From Eutrophovita sp913057845 (GTDB taxonomy: Bacteria; Pseudomonadota; Gammaproteobacteria; Burkholderiales; Eutrophovitaceae): a DNA stretch of 64,000 bases. Shown here piece by piece: positions 17,536-26,778 of the stretch (the first letter of the stretch is position 1; every line of letters begins with the position of its first letter). The stretch spans positions 36,512-100,511 of the forward strand of contig CAWUVH010000010.1 in the NCBI GenBank assembly GCA_963925895.1, read 5' to 3'. Both the position numbers and the translations under genes were made by a program. Under the pieces are notes generated by a model that worked only from the letters and a program-made list of their open reading frames with translations, was not told the DNA's origin and did not search any database.

Positions 17536-18687
17536 ATGTTCGAGATCCTAGATAGCCAATCGCAAGAGGCGGTTATAAAAGTTATCGGAGTTGGTGGTTG
17601 CGGCGGTAATGCTGTAGACCACATGATAAAAAAAGGCGTTGAAGGGGTTGAGTTTATTTGTGCGAATACTGATGCACAGGCACTATCTCGCAACAAATCT
17701 GAACGCACAATTCAGTTGGGAACTCAAATTACTAAAGGGTTAGGCGCCGGGGCAAATCCAGGCGTTGGACGGGAGGCGGCCTTAGAAGATAGAGAGGCAA
17801 TCGCAGAGTTAATTGACGGTGCTGATATGGTGTTCCTAACCGCCGGCATGGGAGGCGGGACTGGCACCGGAGCCGCTCCAATATTTGCTGAAGTGGCGAA
17901 GGAGTTAGGCATCTTAACGGTAGCGGTAGTGACCAAACCGTTTGCTTTTGAGGGTAAACGCCAAAACGTAGCATCTGAAGGATTAGCAGAGCTAACGAAA
18001 TATGTTGATTCATTAATTGTGATTCCCAATGATAGATTGATGGCTGTACTCGGGGACGATGTAACTATGTTAGATGCATTTGAAGCGGCTAATGACGTGT
18101 TGTATGGCGCAGTATCGGGTATTGCTGAGGTCATTAAGTGCCCAGGCTTGGTGAATGTTGACTTTGCCGATGTTAAAACCGTGATGTCGGAAATGGGTAT
18201 GGCGATGATGGGGTCGCACATGGCTTATGGGGACGATCGAGCAAAAAGAGCTGCGGAAGGTGCTGTTGCAAGCCCCTTGTTAGAGGGGGTGGATTTGCAT
18301 GGAGCGAGAGGTGTGCTGGTTAACATAACATCTAGCTTGAATTTGAAGATGAAGGAAGTCCACGAGGTAATGGCAACGATTAGAAAATTTACTGCCGAGG
18401 ATGCGACCATTATTGTTGGCACAGTGATCGATGAAGATTTAGATAATGATTTGCGAGTCACGATTGTGGCTACTGGCATTGGTGGCGGTGAGGCTAGGGC
18501 TAAGGCTGTTCCCGTTTTAGTAAGAACTGGGACGGATAATGATGTTGTCGAAGATGTGATGCGTGAGGATCCTGATACACCAGCAGTTATCAGAAGAAGA
18601 GGGCGTCAAGCCGCTGTAACTGCGCTGAGACAGACCGGGGTTGAGGATTTGGATATACCGGCTTTTTTACGCCGTCAAGCTGACTAA
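17536..18687 (+). CDS. ftsZ: Cell division GTPase FtsZ
   Basis: FtsZ is the tubulin-like GTPase that forms the division ring. The glycine-rich GTP loop GGGTGTG is at 106-112. The T7 synergy loop region NVDFADVKTVM is at about 208-218. The C-terminal conserved peptide DIPAFLRRQ (about 373-381), which binds FtsA and other partners, is present. ATG follows GAGGAG at 17522-17527. It is the last gene of the cluster and has a 70-base leader after ftsA that could hold its own promoter. At 383 residues it is typical. Confidence 0.98.
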   Translation: MFEILDSQSQEAVIKVIGVGGCGGNAVDHMIKKGVEGVEFICANTDAQALSRNKSERTIQLGTQITKGLGAGANPGVGREAALEDREAIAELIDGADMVFLTAGMGGGTGTGAAPIFAEVAKELGILTVAVVTKPFAFEGKRQNVASEGLAELTKYVDSLIVIPNDRLMAVLGDDVTMLDAFEAANDVLYGAVSGIAEVIKCPGLVNVDFADVKTVMSEMGMAMMGSHMAYGDDRAKRAAEGAVASPLLEGVDLHGARGVLVNITSSLNLKMKEVHEVMATIRKFTAEDATIIVGTVIDEDLDNDLRVTIVATGIGGGEARAKAVPVLVRTGTDNDVVEDVMREDPDTPAVIRRRGRQAAVTALRQTGVEDLDIPAFLRRQAD

Positions 18688-18759
18688 ACTATTGGAGATT
18701 TTAGTAATGCAGGTGTTTCTAATAGATTTGCCTGGATTGATTACACTGGTTAACTGAAG

Positions 18760-19671
18760 ATGATTTGCCAACGCACTTTAAAGAACTTAGTTAAAGCCAC
18801 GGGTATCGGTTTGCATACAGGTAAAACGGTTGTGCTCACCCTTCGCCCAGCGGCCCCTAATACAGGTATTGTGTTTAGGCGTGTCGACCTGAGCCCAATT
18901 GTAGATATTAAGGCAGACCCATTTTTAGTAGTCGATACCCGTCTTTCCTCATGTCTCGAACATCAAGGGGTTAAAGTGCAAACCGTAGAGCACTTGATGT
19001 CCGCATTGTGTGGCTTGGGTATCGATAACGTATATATCGACCTAAACGCGGCTGAAGTGCCAATTATGGATGGATCCGCATCACCTTTTGTGTTCTTGAT
19101 TCAATCGGCAGGTATTGAGGAGCAGTCAACACCGAAGAGGTTCATCCGAATTAAGAGCGACATTCGTGTTGACGATGGCGATAAGTGGGTTTCATTTTCT
19201 CCGCACCATGGATTTAAAATTGATTTCAGTATTGATTTTAAGCACCCAGCATTTGCTGATAAAAATAAATCAGTTTCATTGGACTTCAAAAACACTTCTT
19301 ATGTGAAAGAGGTCAGCCGTGCGAGGACTTTTGGATTCACGCAGGATGTTGAAATGTTGCGGTCTCAGGGGTTGGCGCTTGGTGGAAGTTTCGAAAATGC
19401 TATTGTGATGGACGAATATCGAATATTGAACTCAGATGGGCTGAGGTATGACGATGAGTTCGTCAAGCATAAAGCGCTTGATGCTATTGGCGATCTATAT
19501 CTGCTTGGTAGGCCGCTCATTGGTGCGTTTTCAGCTCATAAATCTGGACATGAGTTGAACAATAAGTTGTTGCGTAAATTAGTAGAGACGGAGTCTGCTT
19601 GGGAGCAGGTCGAGTTCCTACAAAACTCCAATCTGCCGGGATTTTTGCACGCCAACTTGCAAACGGCTTGA
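18760..19671 (+). CDS. lpxC: UDP-3-O-acyl-N-acetylglucosamine deacetylase LpxC
   Basis: LpxC carries out the committed step of lipid A synthesis, so the cell has a lipopolysaccharide outer membrane. Zinc ligands can be placed: His78 in TVEHLMSAL, His237 and Asp241 in KHKALDAIGDL, and the catalytic His264 in HKSGHELNN, each one residue from its E. coli counterpart. The length is 303 residues. It follows ftsZ after 72 bases, as in many proteobacteria. Its stop directly abuts the stop of the reverse-strand dciA gene, with no intergenic base for a terminator. Confidence 0.97.
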   Translation: MICQRTLKNLVKATGIGLHTGKTVVLTLRPAAPNTGIVFRRVDLSPIVDIKADPFLVVDTRLSSCLEHQGVKVQTVEHLMSALCGLGIDNVYIDLNAAEVPIMDGSASPFVFLIQSAGIEEQSTPKRFIRIKSDIRVDDGDKWVSFSPHHGFKIDFSIDFKHPAFADKNKSVSLDFKNTSYVKEVSRARTFGFTQDVEMLRSQGLALGGSFENAIVMDEYRILNSDGLRYDDEFVKHKALDAIGDLYLLGRPLIGAFSAHKSGHELNNKLLRKLVETESAWEQVEFLQNSNLPGFLHANLQTA

Positions 19672-20067
19672 CTACGATCTAAATAGTTTTTTCTTCATCT
19701 GGGCAATAAAGTCTAAGGTGCTCTCAGTGTGGGATATAGGTGGTCGTTTGGCATGTGGCATAGGGTTGTCAGTTGGCACCACTCTAATCTCAAGTGTTTC
19801 CACCATTTCGCATCCTTTCCAGCCTTTAATGTGGCGTAGAACTGTGGGTGACATTTGCCTGATTTTTGCGCTAATGATCTGGTTCCCCGCAAAAATCGTT
19901 AATTTTTTTGGGGTAGCTAAAACGATTTCTACTTTATTTTGGATGGTCTTGGGGAGGACGTCTCTAATCTTGGCCTGCAGTGTTTCCATGGTGTCGATTT
20001 GACTCTGCAGGCTTGTCAGGTCTGGATGGCTTTTAATGATATTGCGAATATTGGTATATTTAGCCAT
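19672..20067 (-). CDS. dciA: DUF721 protein, DciA-like helicase loader
   Basis: Proteins of the DUF721 family include DciA, which delivers the replicative helicase DnaB in bacteria that lack DnaC or DnaI. The 131 residues show the family layout: an N-terminal alpha/beta domain with VLATPKKLTIFAGNQ followed by QMSPTVLRHIKGW, then a basic, probably disordered tail. ATG at 20067 is preferred over a TTG two codons earlier. Convergent with lpxC at zero spacing and divergent from secA, the same neighbourhood as in other betaproteobacteria. The family assignment is moderately firm; the helicase-loading role is inferred from the family. Confidence 0.78.
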   Translation of the reverse strand: MAKYTNIRNIIKSHPDLTSLQSQIDTMETLQAKIRDVLPKTIQNKVEIVLATPKKLTIFAGNQIISAKIRQMSPTVLRHIKGWKGCEMVETLEIRVVPTDNPMPHAKRPPISHTESTLDFIAQMKKKLFRS

Positions 20068-20220
20068 AAGCAAGGTGGTACGGCGTTAATTTTCCATGCG
20101 AATCAAGTCCAACATGTAAGGGTAGTCGTGGCCGATTAAAATCTTCTGCACATAATTGATGCGCCACTCCACGTGTTAGACTAACAGGTTTAAGTGAACT
20201 ATTCCGCTAAGGCGAATTTG

Positions 20221-22896
20221 ATGATTTCTAAAGTACTCAACAAGATATTCGGTAGCCGTAACGACCGATTATTAAAGACTTACCAAAAGACAATTCTGCT
20301 GATAAACCAACTTGAGGATGAGTTGGTGACTCTCTCTGATGACGAACTGAAGCACAAGACGATTGACTTTAAGCAACGTCTTGATTCGGGAGAGGGCCTA
20401 GACGATATTTTGCCTTATGCATTTGCCGTTGTACGGGAAGCAAGTAAGCGTGTTTTACAAATGAGGCACTTCGATGCTCAGCTGTTAGGCGGGATAGCCC
20501 TTCACCAAGGAAAGATATCTGAGATGCGCACTGGTGAGGGTAAAACATTAGTAGCAACGTTGCCTGCCTATCTTAATGCCTTATCGGGGTCTTCCGTACA
20601 TGTAATTACCGTTAATGATTATTTGGCTAACCGAGATGCCAAATGGATGGGTAAGGTTTTCGAATTTCTTGGCATGACCGTTGGCGTTAATCTTTCAGGT
20701 CAGGACCACGAACAGAAACAGTCAGCCTACGCAGCAGATATAACTTACGGCACGAATAACGAGTTTGGCTTTGATTACCTTCGAGATAATATGGTTTTTC
20801 AAAAATCAGATAAGGTTCAGCGGGATCTGTCATTCGCGATTGTTGACGAAGTCGATTCGATATTGATTGATGAGGCGCGAACGCCGCTTATCATTTCAGG
20901 CCAAGCTGATGACAATACTGAGCTCTACCTTAAAATAAACGCAGTTGCTTCAAAATTAAAGAAGGGCGAGCAAAAGAGCGAGCAAGAGAACGAGGAAGAG
21001 GATGGAGACTTTACTGTTGACGAGAAGTCGAATCAAGTTGTATTGACTGAGCGAGGGTATGAAAACGCTGAGCAGTTTTTGCTTTCAGCAGGGCTACTGG
21101 CTAATGAGGGGAGTCTCTATGATCCGACAAATATATCCTTAATTCATCACGTTTACGCCGCGCTACGCGCTCATAATTTATTTTTCAAGGATCAGCATTA
21201 CGTAATTCAAAATCAGGAAATTGTGATCGTTGACGAGTTCACCGGTCGTATGATGGCGGGAAGACGCTGGTCTGACGGGCTACACCAGGCTGTTGAGGCA
21301 AAAGAGGGTGTAAAAATTCAAAAGGAAAACCAGACTCTCGCATCGATAACTTTTCAAAATTACTTTCGGATGTACGATAAGTTGGCGGGAATGACGGGAA
21401 CTGCAGATACAGAGGCCTTTGAGTTCCAGCAAATATATGGTCTGGAGACAGTCATTATCCCGACTCATCGAGATATGATTCGTGAAGACAAGATGGATCA
21501 GATCTATAAGACGAGTAAGGAGCGGTATAACGCCGTCCTGATTGACCTTAAAGATTGTTACTCTCGTGGGCAACCGGTCCTCGTAGGTACAACATCGATA
21601 GAAAACTCTGAGCTCATTTCTGCCCTGTTGGATCAAGAAGGGTTGTCACATCAAGTTTTAAACGCGAAACAACACGATCGAGAGGCGGAGATTATCGCTC
21701 AAGCTGGTCGCCCTAAAATGATCACCATAGCGACCAATATGGCTGGTCGTGGAACGGACATTGTGCTTGGTGGAATTTCCACCGATGCTGATCAAGAAGG
21801 CGAATGGCAGGAGAGACATGACAAAGTATTAGCACTCGGTGGGCTGCACATCATCGGAACAGAGCGGCATGAATCTCGAAGAATTGACAATCAGTTAAGA
21901 GGTCGTTCGGGTAGACAGGGAGATTCAGGGTCGTCTCGATTCTATTTGTCATTAGAAGACTCACTTCTCAGGATATTTGCGTCTGATAGGGTGGCGGCGA
22001 TCATGGATCGCTTGAAGTTGCCTGAAGGCGAGGCGATTGAGCATCCATGGGTCACCAAGGCTATCGAAAACGCACAAAGGAAAGTTGAAGGTAGAAACTT
22101 TGATATTAGGAAACAACTTTTGGAGTTCGATGATGTTGCTAACGAGCAGAGAAAAGTCATTTATGAGCAGAGGAATGCTTTATTAGACTCCATTGATACA
22201 GTCGATATGGTGGCTGGTATGCGAGATGGAGCAATAGAGGATTTAGTAGAAAGTTTTATTCCACAAGGTAGTCTGGAAGAACAATGGGATGTGTCGGGCT
22301 TAGAGACAGCATTGCTTACCGAATATACGCTTGAGGCCGATTTGGGTAACTTAATGGATGAGGCAACGGAGCTAGAAGTTCAAGATCTCGTCGACGAGAT
22401 TAAGACTCGAGCGCAAAAGTTTTATGATGGAAAGATGACTGATGCGCCTACTGAGGCGGTTCAACAATATGAGCGGTCTGTCATGTTACAAAGTATTGAC
22501 GCACATTGGCGTGACCACCTTGCTGCACTAGATCATCTTCGGCAAGGGATTCATCTTCGCGGCTATGCCCAGAAAAACCCTAAGCAAGAATATAAACGTG
22601 AAGCGTTCGAGCTCTTCTCATTACTACTTCAAACAGTCCGGAATGAGGTGACGAAGTTGTTGATGAGTGTTCGAATTCGTAGTGCAGAAGAAGTCGAAAA
22701 TGTTTCTAGAGAGCAACCTAAAGTGACTGATGTTGCTTACAACCATGGGGATGCGCACGAAATGAATCAACCACAGCGAAATGTTAACAACAAGGTTGAT
22801 ACGTTTGTTAGATCGCAACAGAAAGTTGGACGCAACGAGCCTTGTCCTTGTGGCTCGGGTAAGAAATATAAACACTGTCATGGACAGCTAGGGTAG
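20221..22896 (+). CDS. secA: Preprotein translocase ATPase SecA
   Basis: SecA drives post-translational export through SecYEG. From the chosen ATG at 20221 (AAGGCG six bases upstream) it has 891 residues, beginning MISKVLNKIFGSRNDR as the family does; a GTG nine codons upstream is possible. The Walker A segment GEGKT is at about 105-109, and the DEVDSILIDEARTPL Walker B region and helicase motif TNMAGRGTDI are present. The C-terminal CPCGSGKKYKHCHG is the zinc-binding tail that contacts SecB. Domain layout is complete. Confidence 0.98.
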   Translation: MISKVLNKIFGSRNDRLLKTYQKTILLINQLEDELVTLSDDELKHKTIDFKQRLDSGEGLDDILPYAFAVVREASKRVLQMRHFDAQLLGGIALHQGKISEMRTGEGKTLVATLPAYLNALSGSSVHVITVNDYLANRDAKWMGKVFEFLGMTVGVNLSGQDHEQKQSAYAADITYGTNNEFGFDYLRDNMVFQKSDKVQRDLSFAIVDEVDSILIDEARTPLIISGQADDNTELYLKINAVASKLKKGEQKSEQENEEEDGDFTVDEKSNQVVLTERGYENAEQFLLSAGLLANEGSLYDPTNISLIHHVYAALRAHNLFFKDQHYVIQNQEIVIVDEFTGRMMAGRRWSDGLHQAVEAKEGVKIQKENQTLASITFQNYFRMYDKLAGMTGTADTEAFEFQQIYGLETVIIPTHRDMIREDKMDQIYKTSKERYNAVLIDLKDCYSRGQPVLVGTTSIENSELISALLDQEGLSHQVLNAKQHDREAEIIAQAGRPKMITIATNMAGRGTDIVLGGISTDADQEGEWQERHDKVLALGGLHIIGTERHESRRIDNQLRGRSGRQGDSGSSRFYLSLEDSLLRIFASDRVAAIMDRLKLPEGEAIEHPWVTKAIENAQRKVEGRNFDIRKQLLEFDDVANEQRKVIYEQRNALLDSIDTVDMVAGMRDGAIEDLVESFIPQGSLEEQWDVSGLETALLTEYTLEADLGNLMDEATELEVQDLVDEIKTRAQKFYDGKMTDAPTEAVQQYERSVMLQSIDAHWRDHLAALDHLRQGIHLRGYAQKNPKQEYKREAFELFSLLLQTVRNEVTKLLMSVRIRSAEEVENVSREQPKVTDVAYNHGDAHEMNQPQRNVNNKVDTFVRSQQKVGRNEPCPCGSGKKYKHCHGQLG

Positions 22897-22902
22897 TGGA
22901 TC

Positions 22903-24132
22903 GTGCCGAGTATTAAACCTAAGGACAATTGCGGTCAAGTGTTCGGTATCGAAGGACTTACGCTTGGGGCAACAAGTGCTGCTATACGTAAGAAGGATCG
23001 TCTTGATCTGGTGGTGTTATTGTTGAAAGAAACTGCTGCCGTTTCGGGGGTATTTACTCAAAATAATTTTTGTGCGGCTCCCGTTCAAATCTGTAGACAA
23101 CGATTGTCCCAAGGGAACTCAATTAACGCGATGGTAATCAATACTGGGGTTGCTAACGCAGGGACCGGGGCAGATGGTATTGAGGATGCGAAAAATATTT
23201 GTAATGAGTTAGCTAAGTTACTAAAAGTTGATCCCGATTCGATCCTTCCTTTTTCGACCGGAGTGATCATGGAGCGATTGCCCGTAGATAAAATAATTGC
23301 GGGATTGCCTAGATGTGTGGACGCTCAACTTACGATGGGTTGGGAGGAGGCCTCTCGAGGTATTTTGACGACTGATTTAGTGCCCAAAATATCTTCAAGA
23401 AGTTTTAAAATCGCGGAGCAATCAATTAATGTTACGGGAATGGCTAAGGGCTCCGGCATGATCAAGCCTAACATGGCCACTATGCTCGCTTTTGTGGCAA
23501 CCGATGCACATGTGTCAGATAAGTGTCTGGATGAGATTGTGCGCTATGCGAATGATCGGACTTTTAATTGCATAAGTGTTGATGGAGATACCTCTACAAA
23601 TGATAGTTTTATGTTGATCGGGACAGGAACTTATGGTGGTCCTAAGGTCACTTCAACAAACGATCCTACTTTTACAAAAATTAGAGATGAAATTACGTCG
23701 GTTTGTGAGGAGCTAGCTAAAAAAATTGTCCTCGATGGAGAGGGCGCAACAAAATTTATAGAAATCAGAGTAGAAGGCGGCTTGTCTAAGACCGAGGCGC
23801 GTGAAGTCGGGTTTTCAGTTGCTAATTCTCCGTTAGTAAAAACAGCTTTTTATGCATCAGATGCCAACCTAGGACGAATCATGTCTGCTATTGGTGCGGC
23901 CCGCGTGGTGGACTTGGATGTTTCAAAAGTTGAGATGTGGATTGGTGATGTTCTGGTTGCAAAGAATGGTGGGCGTGCGTCCAGTTATCGAGAAGCCGAT
24001 GTCAAAACATTCATGCAGTCAGATGAGATTGTGGTGACGATAAGATTGGGCCGCGGCAAAGATTCGGTAACTATTTGGACCTGTGATCTATCCCATGACT
24101 ATATTAAGATCAATGCTGAATACAGGAGCTGA
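22903..24132 (+). CDS. argJ: Bifunctional glutamate N-acetyltransferase/ornithine acetyltransferase ArgJ
   Basis: ArgJ recycles the acetyl group in arginine synthesis by moving it from acetylornithine to glutamate. The precursor self-cleaves before a threonine that becomes the nucleophile; here the KGSGMIKPNMATML motif places it at Thr193. The 409 residues match the family. GTG at 22903 lies six bases after secA. Location directly after secA is a betaproteobacterial pattern, not functionally linked to export. Whether it is bifunctional or only an ornithine acetyltransferase cannot be decided from sequence alone. Confidence 0.95.
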   Translation: MPSIKPKDNCGQVFGIEGLTLGATSAAIRKKDRLDLVVLLLKETAAVSGVFTQNNFCAAPVQICRQRLSQGNSINAMVINTGVANAGTGADGIEDAKNICNELAKLLKVDPDSILPFSTGVIMERLPVDKIIAGLPRCVDAQLTMGWEEASRGILTTDLVPKISSRSFKIAEQSINVTGMAKGSGMIKPNMATMLAFVATDAHVSDKCLDEIVRYANDRTFNCISVDGDTSTNDSFMLIGTGTYGGPKVTSTNDPTFTKIRDEITSVCEELAKKIVLDGEGATKFIEIRVEGGLSKTEAREVGFSVANSPLVKTAFYASDANLGRIMSAIGAARVVDLDVSKVEMWIGDVLVAKNGGRASSYREADVKTFMQSDEIVVTIRLGRGKDSVTIWTCDLSHDYIKINAEYRS

Positions 24133-24134
24133 AC

Positions 24135-25028
24135 GTGTCTGATTGGACGAAGGTATTGGAGCGAGCAGAATCATTGCTTGAGCGACTTGAGTCGCATCTA
24201 CCCGTAAAGTTGGAGAATCCAGATTGGAAACAAATTGTCGCGTGCCGCTGGCGTTGTTATGGCGGGCGAGGATTTTTACAACCGGTAAGTATTCCCGATC
24301 ATATAAAGGTGCGGGACTTATCTGCGATCGACGAGCAAATAAAGCTGGTTGATATGAATACTCGTCAGTTTATTGCCGGATTGCCTGCTAATAATGTGCT
24401 GCTAACAGGTTCAAAAGGCACTGGTAAGTCTTCATTAATTAAAGCCTTGCTCAATAAGTACTCAAAAAAAACGTTAAGACTTATTGAGGTAGACAAGGCT
24501 GATTTACATGAATTACCTCAAATTATCGATTTGATATCGAGTCAGGCGTATCAATTTATTATTTTTTGTGACGATCTTTCGTTTGGTGCTGATGATGAAG
24601 GGTATAAAAGTCTCAAGGTTGCGCTCGATGGATCGGTTGCGACGACTTCAGAAAATATTTTGATTTATGCGACATCCAATCGCAGACACTTGCTGCCGGA
24701 GTACATGGCCGAAAACTTGGAGTCAACGTATAAGGGCGAAGAAATTCACGCTAGTGAAAATGTTGAAGAAAAAATATCCCTCTCAGAGCGTTTTGGTTTA
24801 TGGGTTCATTTTGATGCCTTCACGCAAGATGAGTATGTGACCATCGCAAGTTACTGGGTAAAAACGTTGTCATTCGGAGCGTTTGATGTGGATGAGGGAG
24901 TAATTAGGCGATCGCTCCAGTGGGCTTTAGAGCGCGGGTCCCGAAGCGGTAGAGTGGCCTATCATTTCGCTAAAAATGAAGTTGGTGCTAGGAAGCTACG
25001 GGATATTAAATCTAACCGTACCCGGTGA
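24135..25028 (+). CDS. DUF815 family AAA-type ATPase
   Basis: This is a predicted ATP-binding protein of the DUF815 family, whose cellular role is not established. The P-loop GSKGTGKSS is at 92-100 and a Walker B-like FIIFCDDLSF at about 138-147. YATSNRRHLLPEYM is the sensor-like segment typical of DUF815. The N-terminal CRWRCYGGRGFLQPV block is also characteristic. GTG at 24135 is two bases after argJ with CAGGAG upstream. It overlaps the next gene by four bases, so the three form one transcription unit. Confidence 0.88.
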   Translation: MSDWTKVLERAESLLERLESHLPVKLENPDWKQIVACRWRCYGGRGFLQPVSIPDHIKVRDLSAIDEQIKLVDMNTRQFIAGLPANNVLLTGSKGTGKSSLIKALLNKYSKKTLRLIEVDKADLHELPQIIDLISSQAYQFIIFCDDLSFGADDEGYKSLKVALDGSVATTSENILIYATSNRRHLLPEYMAENLESTYKGEEIHASENVEEKISLSERFGLWVHFDAFTQDEYVTIASYWVKTLSFGAFDVDEGVIRRSLQWALERGSRSGRVAYHFAKNEVGARKLRDIKSNRTR

Positions 25029-25957
25029 CCGAGATGATTCACGTGGTTGCGGGGATTCTCTTTGATGTTGAGGGAAACTTTCTGCTTGCACGACGTCCTG
25101 CGGGTAAGGTATACGAAGGGTTTTGGGAGTTCCCTGGCGGCAAGGTTGAAGAAAAAGAACGAGCATCTGACGCTTTAGTCCGTGAGTTGGAGGAAGAGCT
25201 TGGAGTTGTCGCTAAGACATTTCACCCTTGGATTACAAAGACATTTCGATATCCGCATGCGGACGTTAACATTCAATTTTTCAAAGTCACGCATTGGTCA
25301 GGAGAAGTCAGGTCGCTAGAAAATCAGAAGCTGCATTGGCAAGGCCTTGGTTCTCTCAGGGTTGCACCAGTACTAGAGCCCAACATCCCTATTTTAAAAT
25401 CCCTTCGGTTACCTGACCATTACCTGATAACCCATTTGTCAGCATTGGGGGAGGCTAATTTTTTTGAGAGCCTGTTGCAGGCTGTAAAAAAGTCTCCTCA
25501 ATTAATTCAAGTGCGAGAGAAAGATTTGTCGCCTTCTGATTTAGAGGCCTTCACCAAAGAGGTACTGAGTGTTTGTCGCCCAAGTGGAAGTAAGGTGTTA
25601 GTCAATACTCACATTGATATCGCCGATAGAGTCGGTGCCGATGGAGTTCACTTGAATTCGGTACAACTTAAATCGATAATCAATCGTCCGGAAATCGCTT
25701 TGTGTGCAGCCTCTTGTCATACAAAGGAGGATCTGGTTCGGGTTGATGCATTGGCGCTTGATTTTGCTGTGCTTAGCCCGGTTAAAGTGACTGCTTCCCA
25801 CTCTCATGCGATACCGATCGGATGGAATTTTTTTGCTTCCTTGATTGAAGGGGTGAAGACACCCGTATACGCGTTGGGTGGGTTGTCCAAGGAAGACCTG
25901 AGTGATGCCTGGGATCATGGGGCTGCAGGAATTTCGATGCTGCGAGGAGCTTGGTAG
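25025..25957 (+). CDS. Nudix hydrolase (MutT-like) fused to a degenerate ThiE/TenI-like domain
   Basis: The N-terminal domain (1-130) has a complete Nudix box, from Gly38 and Glu43 through REL-EEELG ending near 60, as in MutT enzymes that remove oxidised nucleotides such as 8-oxo-dGTP. The C-terminal domain (about 135-310) has the thiamine phosphate synthase fold, with QVREKDLS and GADGVHL. However, the metal-binding ND motif reads NTH, the GQxD motif reads NSVQ, and the phosphate-loop lysine region reads SPVKVTASH. Synthase activity is therefore doubtful. Such fusions are known in proteobacteria. The GTG start overlaps the DUF815 gene; the 3' end faces yacG across eight bases. Confidence 0.9.
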   Translation: MTEMIHVVAGILFDVEGNFLLARRPAGKVYEGFWEFPGGKVEEKERASDALVRELEEELGVVAKTFHPWITKTFRYPHADVNIQFFKVTHWSGEVRSLENQKLHWQGLGSLRVAPVLEPNIPILKSLRLPDHYLITHLSALGEANFFESLLQAVKKSPQLIQVREKDLSPSDLEAFTKEVLSVCRPSGSKVLVNTHIDIADRVGADGVHLNSVQLKSIINRPEIALCAASCHTKEDLVRVDALALDFAVLSPVKVTASHSHAIPIGWNFFASLIEGVKTPVYALGGLSKEDLSDAWDHGAAGISMLRGAW

Positions 25958-25965
25958 TTAATTAT

Positions 25966-26148
25966 TCAATCGGACTCGTCATCGCTTAGGTTGTTTTCTG
26001 CCGCAACACTATATTTCCCCATTGCCCAGTTTCCTGTGTCTATAATTTTGCACCGTTCGGAGCAAAAAGGACGGAATCGTGATTCTTTTTGCCAAATCAC
26101 TACATTGCCACAGTGTGGACAATTAACTATGGTTTTTTTCATATCCAT
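25966..26148 (-). CDS. yacG: YacG zinc-binding protein
   Basis: YacG is a small zinc protein that inhibits DNA gyrase in E. coli. The 60 residues hold the four zinc cysteines as CPHCG near residue 10 and CSERC near 29, separated by the typical FRPF segment, then the acidic, variable tail. It is the last gene of the reverse-strand group with coaE upstream, a conserved pairing. ATG at 26148 and a second two codons later are both possible. Confidence 0.93.
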   Translation of the reverse strand: MDMKKTIVNCPHCGNVVIWQKESRFRPFCSERCKIIDTGNWAMGKYSVAAENNLSDDESD

Positions 26149-26157
26149 ACGTTTTCT

Positions 26158-26778
26158 CTAGTCTCGACTACTTTCTAATTCTGAGGAAAGTTTAATATAT
26201 TTATGATGAAGGCTTTGCACTTGCTTGAGGAGTGAGGGTAGGTCATGGTTGTTGATAATGATGTCATCGCCCACCGCCAGTCGTTCTTGTCGAGTCGCCT
26301 GAGTGCGCATGATGTCAGCAACTTCAGCGTCAGTCAGGTTACTTCGTTTCTTAACCCGTTCGATCTGTATTTGCTCCTCGCAATCGACAACCAAAACACG
26401 GTTGATGACGTCATATTGACCTTTCTCAACTAGCAGCGGCACAACTATAATGATATAAGGCCCAGTCGCGCTGGAAAAATGTTCTTCCACCTCTTGTCGG
26501 ATTCTTGGGTGAAGAATTTGCTCTAAGTGTGATCGTGCAGCTTCATCACTAAAAACAATTGCCCTTAGTTTTGCTCTATTGAGGATTCCGTCTTGAATGA
26601 TATGGGAGCCGAAAGTATCTGCAATTATTTGCAGAGTCTCTGTGTCAGTCATAGTCAGCTGGTGGGCAATTTTGTCGGTATCTATCACCTGAATGCCCAA
26701 ACGTTCGAAGCCTTCTGATACGGCACTTTTCCCTGAGCCAATCCCACCCGTCAGCCCAATAGTTAAACGTTTAAGCAT
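26158..26778 (-). CDS. coaE: Dephospho-CoA kinase
   Basis: CoaE phosphorylates the 3' hydroxyl of dephospho-CoA, the last step of coenzyme A synthesis. The P-loop GLTGGIGSGKS is at 8-18, followed by the DTDKIAHQL segment and the lid region with the conserved LxHPxIR block (LEQILHPRIRQ). The 206 residues are standard. It begins at the base that ends the CorC-like gene and runs into yacG after nine bases, so these are probably co-transcribed. In many relatives pilD or zapD lies here; neither is present. Confidence 0.95.
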   Translation of the reverse strand: MLKRLTIGLTGGIGSGKSAVSEGFERLGIQVIDTDKIAHQLTMTDTETLQIIADTFGSHIIQDGILNRAKLRAIVFSDEAARSHLEQILHPRIRQEVEEHFSSATGPYIIIVVPLLVEKGQYDVINRVLVVDCEEQIQIERVKKRSNLTDAEVADIMRTQATRQERLAVGDDIIINNHDLPSLLKQVQSLHHKYIKLSSELESSRD

